A stretch of 64,000 bases of DNA from the NCBI GenBank assembly GCA_011947345.1, contig JAAVTG010000452.1, positions 1-64,000 on the forward strand, given 5' to 3'. The position numbers were made by a program, and so were the translations under genes. Positions 61,641 through 64,000 of this stretch are shown here, piece by piece. This stretch comes from Phytophthora quininea. Lineage: Eukaryota > Oomycota > Peronosporomycetes > Peronosporales > Peronosporaceae. Position 1 is the first letter of the stretch; each line of letters starts with the position of its first letter. A model generated the notes under the pieces. That model was not told where the DNA came from. It ran no database searches and was given only the letters and a program-made list of their open reading frames with translations.

Positions 61641-64000
61641 GGAGATAGAGGCCTTCAGGGCGACGAGCTCTCGGTCTCGTCGAGCGGAAGCGGAAATGAG
61701 CAGGCGGCCGCCGGATTGCGGATCGACTCGAAGGGCGTTTCGAGCCGCGAAAAATGGAAGGAAGCTCGCCGCTCCGAGCGGTCAGACGGGCCGCGCACCC
61801 ACACTCCGCGCGCAGGCAAACTAGCGGAGACCGATCGAGTCGCAACACAACAGCGTTGCCCAAGCAGAGAGTGCCTGCCTGCTTGAAAATGGCCGGTTGC
61901 AAGCACGGCAATCAAGAGCGGGTGTGCGACCTCGGCGATCGCCTGTCGATTTTCAGTGGCGACGCAGTCAATGAGACCGTTTCGAAGCGGCAAGTCTTTC
62001 GGATGGAAGGCATCGCACTTGATGATTCAAAACGGGCACCAAAAAGCACTCTGTGACACCGTGCTGGCTGGCGGTCGGAGCGGTGGCGCGGCCCCGGCAT
62101 GGAGAAGGCAAACCGGAGCCGCCCTCTGCAAGCACTCGTCTCCGATCTTTTTGCTCGAACTGTTGTTGAAGATTTGCTGCTGCCGTTTGAGGACCACAGC
62201 TGGTGCACCGTGCGGAGCTTGACCGGACGCGTCGACTCGACTCAACGACTCGGCCCGTGTCTTTGCCGCATATCCGTCGGCCGAGCTCACTCACTGCGCG
62301 CAGGGCGCAGCACGCTTCGAATATGAGCGCCAAGGTGGACGCTCGAGGATGTCGGCGGTCCTACACGTAGTGATGCGGACCGTACCACCGGTGTCCTGCC
62401 TCACGTCGACCTCCAAATGATTTCAGTGTCGAGACCGAGATTCGGCCCGCGGGCTTCAAGCGGAGCGCGTTGCGGCGGCACCAGTCGCGAACGGAGTCTT
62501 GCATTGTCGAGTGTCCAGCGTGGAAGTTGCCCTGCAGTTCATGCGCCCAGTGCCAAGTGCAGGCTGCCACGAGCTCCACGAAACGGCCTAACGCAATTCA
62601 AGCAGCGTTGGAGAGAAGATCGCAGCGTGACTCGTGGCAGGCTTGAAGCGGTACTTCCTTGTGTGGACGGCTGCAACAGGGTGTAGAGATCCAATCACTC
62701 TGGACGACGCGTGCGAGGTGTCCTTGTGCGAGGTATGCGTTCGCAAAGGGGGGGGTCGGATCGGCTGCAGACTGAGTCCGCTGGACCAACTTGACCGCAG
62801 AGAGCGCAAGTCGACACGGAGTGGATCCTTTCTTCATGGAACGAAGTCGTGGTGATTTTCTGCCGGCCGTGCCCAAGCAAGCCGTTCGTTCTATTGGCTT
62901 AACTGAGACCTTGTGGAAGTGACTACGTGCGACTTGCTGACGGAAATGAAGTGGATGGATCGACGCGCAACAGGATTATCCCTGCTTGTGACGAGCAGCA
63001 GCTTGGGAATGACACGTGACCCCAATGTGCTTCGTGCTGTGAGCTGATCTTGAGCCGCTCCTGCTGGTTGTGTGGATCAAGCGGCGACCTTGGTAAAGTA
63101 TTCGCCAATCGACCTCGACACGACGCAATAGTGCGAGCATTGCCAACTCCTCGGCGACAGAGGAAACAACAAGTGCTTGCTTCGTGGCTACTGCAGCGAG
63201 GCATGAAAGGCTACCACACAATCGATGCAATCCAAGCCACTCCGAGCAGGTTGAAACGTGTCCACCTTCAAGATGTTGGCGACGAAGCTGCCAATACGTC
63301 CGCGCGCGGTTTCCGCCGTCGTTTTCGTGAGATTTTTGCGTATGATCGACGAGGACAGCGTGGCTTTGACAGAAGAAACTCTGCTGCATTCAGCATTGGA
63401 GTGATCCAAGCGCACAAAGCTCGTGCTCACCGAATTAAGTTCACGAAGTTCATCAAACTACACTTTATGAGGAACGTGCTGTTGCCGAAGGGTGTTGCGC
63501 CGACGACGTGGGCGGTAGCGAGTATTGGCTTCGATTTCATCCAGGTGGCGCGTGGTGGCTCGCATGCGAGTAAGGCGGCGAATGTGACAAAGTCATGTAC
63601 AGCAACAGCTACGCAGGGCCGAAATTGTGTACGTTGCTGCGAGCAAAGTCCTCGGCATCGACACCACCTTCCGGAAGCGGGGGCGGTCTGATCAACAGCT
63701 CCGAGACACTAGTTGCGAAGGCGCTGGTGGTCTTGAACTAGAAGAAAAACTACATTGCAACCGAGCGCCGTGATTTCTGCGGCGACGATCGACCACCTTG
63801 ACCATGAGCATTACGCAGCAACTATATCCATGCTTGCCCGTTAGTGGACACGTTGTCGCATGGTACAACACACAAGTTGTGACCGCATCGTGACAACTTC
63901 GCTGCACCAACCGTAAAGGTGGTGGTGATCCTTCTGTCGCTGCAGCTTGACTGTACGGATTCACGAAAGGCAGCGCAGCTCAAATGCCAACAAGTTGAAG
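61641..64000. other. Terminal 2.4 kb without a confident gene
   Basis: The segment contains the 5' flank of the zinc-knuckle gene and then only weak frames. One plus-strand frame (63050-63691) is 213 codons and basic. The minus strand of the same region (63188-63560) gives an equally protein-like reading with Arg-rich and Ser-rich parts. They are shadows of each other and neither has a recognised motif. Confidence 0.4.

Noticed and set aside
60494..61824. Long plus-strand frames (180 and 262 codons)
   Set aside because: Antisense to the zinc-knuckle gene; high GC leaves few stops. The Cys/His repeat pattern is only on the minus strand.
63050..63691. 213-codon plus-strand frame
   Set aside because: No motif; the opposite strand is equally protein-like, so neither could be supported as a gene.

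Overview
The window is nuclear DNA of a plant-pathogenic oomycete, most likely Phytophthora or a close Peronosporales relative. Three kinds of evidence point there. Crinkler-type (CRN) effector genes carry the LFLAK motif. Introns are short (about 50-80 nt, GT..AG) inside compact housekeeping genes. Genes are densely packed next to islands of dead transposons (MULE, hAT, Ty3/gypsy). The exact species cannot be read from the sequence.

Layout. 1-4.2 kb holds the 5' end of an axonemal dynein heavy chain and two tandem GT31 glycosyltransferase-like genes. 4.2-17.6 kb is a transposon and gene-fragment graveyard: a MULE with a FLYWCH finger, a hAT element, a C48 peptidase remnant, a gypsy pol, and shards resembling alpha-COP, a BMT5-like methyltransferase and dynamin. 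18-23.4 kb is a convergent housekeeping pair, a SAPS phosphatase regulator and a DDX42-type helicase. 23.9-33.6 kb is an effector and secretome island: a broken CRN, a GFA-type enzyme, then a near-perfect 1.36 kb inverted repeat. Each arm carries the same divergent pair of small secreted-protein genes. The loop holds a secreted GH32 invertase and a 5'-truncated CRN. 33.7-42.5 kb has a FAN-like BEACH/WD40 gene, TRAPPC3, a second inverted pair of the same secreted family, TMEM18 and NAPRT. 43.2-45.3 kb is a third CRN, nearly identical to the loop copy over its C-terminal part. 45.4-61.6 kb has a Lys/Ala-rich protein, a WNK kinase, a Cys-rich membrane protein, SDS22, a repeat-rich gap, a DIX-domain gene, a TEY MAP kinase and a zinc-knuckle repeat protein.

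Conserved genes repeatedly change frame by one base, almost always at a run of three to six identical bases. In each case I checked, one more base in the run restores the family reading. The summed exon lengths of the SAPS, DDX42, NAPRT, SDS22, MAPK, DIX, invertase and zinc-knuckle genes become multiples of three after that correction. I therefore read these as consensus errors in the assembly rather than mass pseudogenisation. The transposon remnants, the broken CRNs and the gene shards also carry stops and truncations and do look dead.

The most interesting feature is the small secreted-protein family I do not recognise (seven-residue core ARNVLGL/V). It occurs as divergent and inverted pairs at 27-28 kb, 32.4-33.5 kb and 38.5-39.8 kb, with shared upstream sequence and arms that end in CRN sequence.
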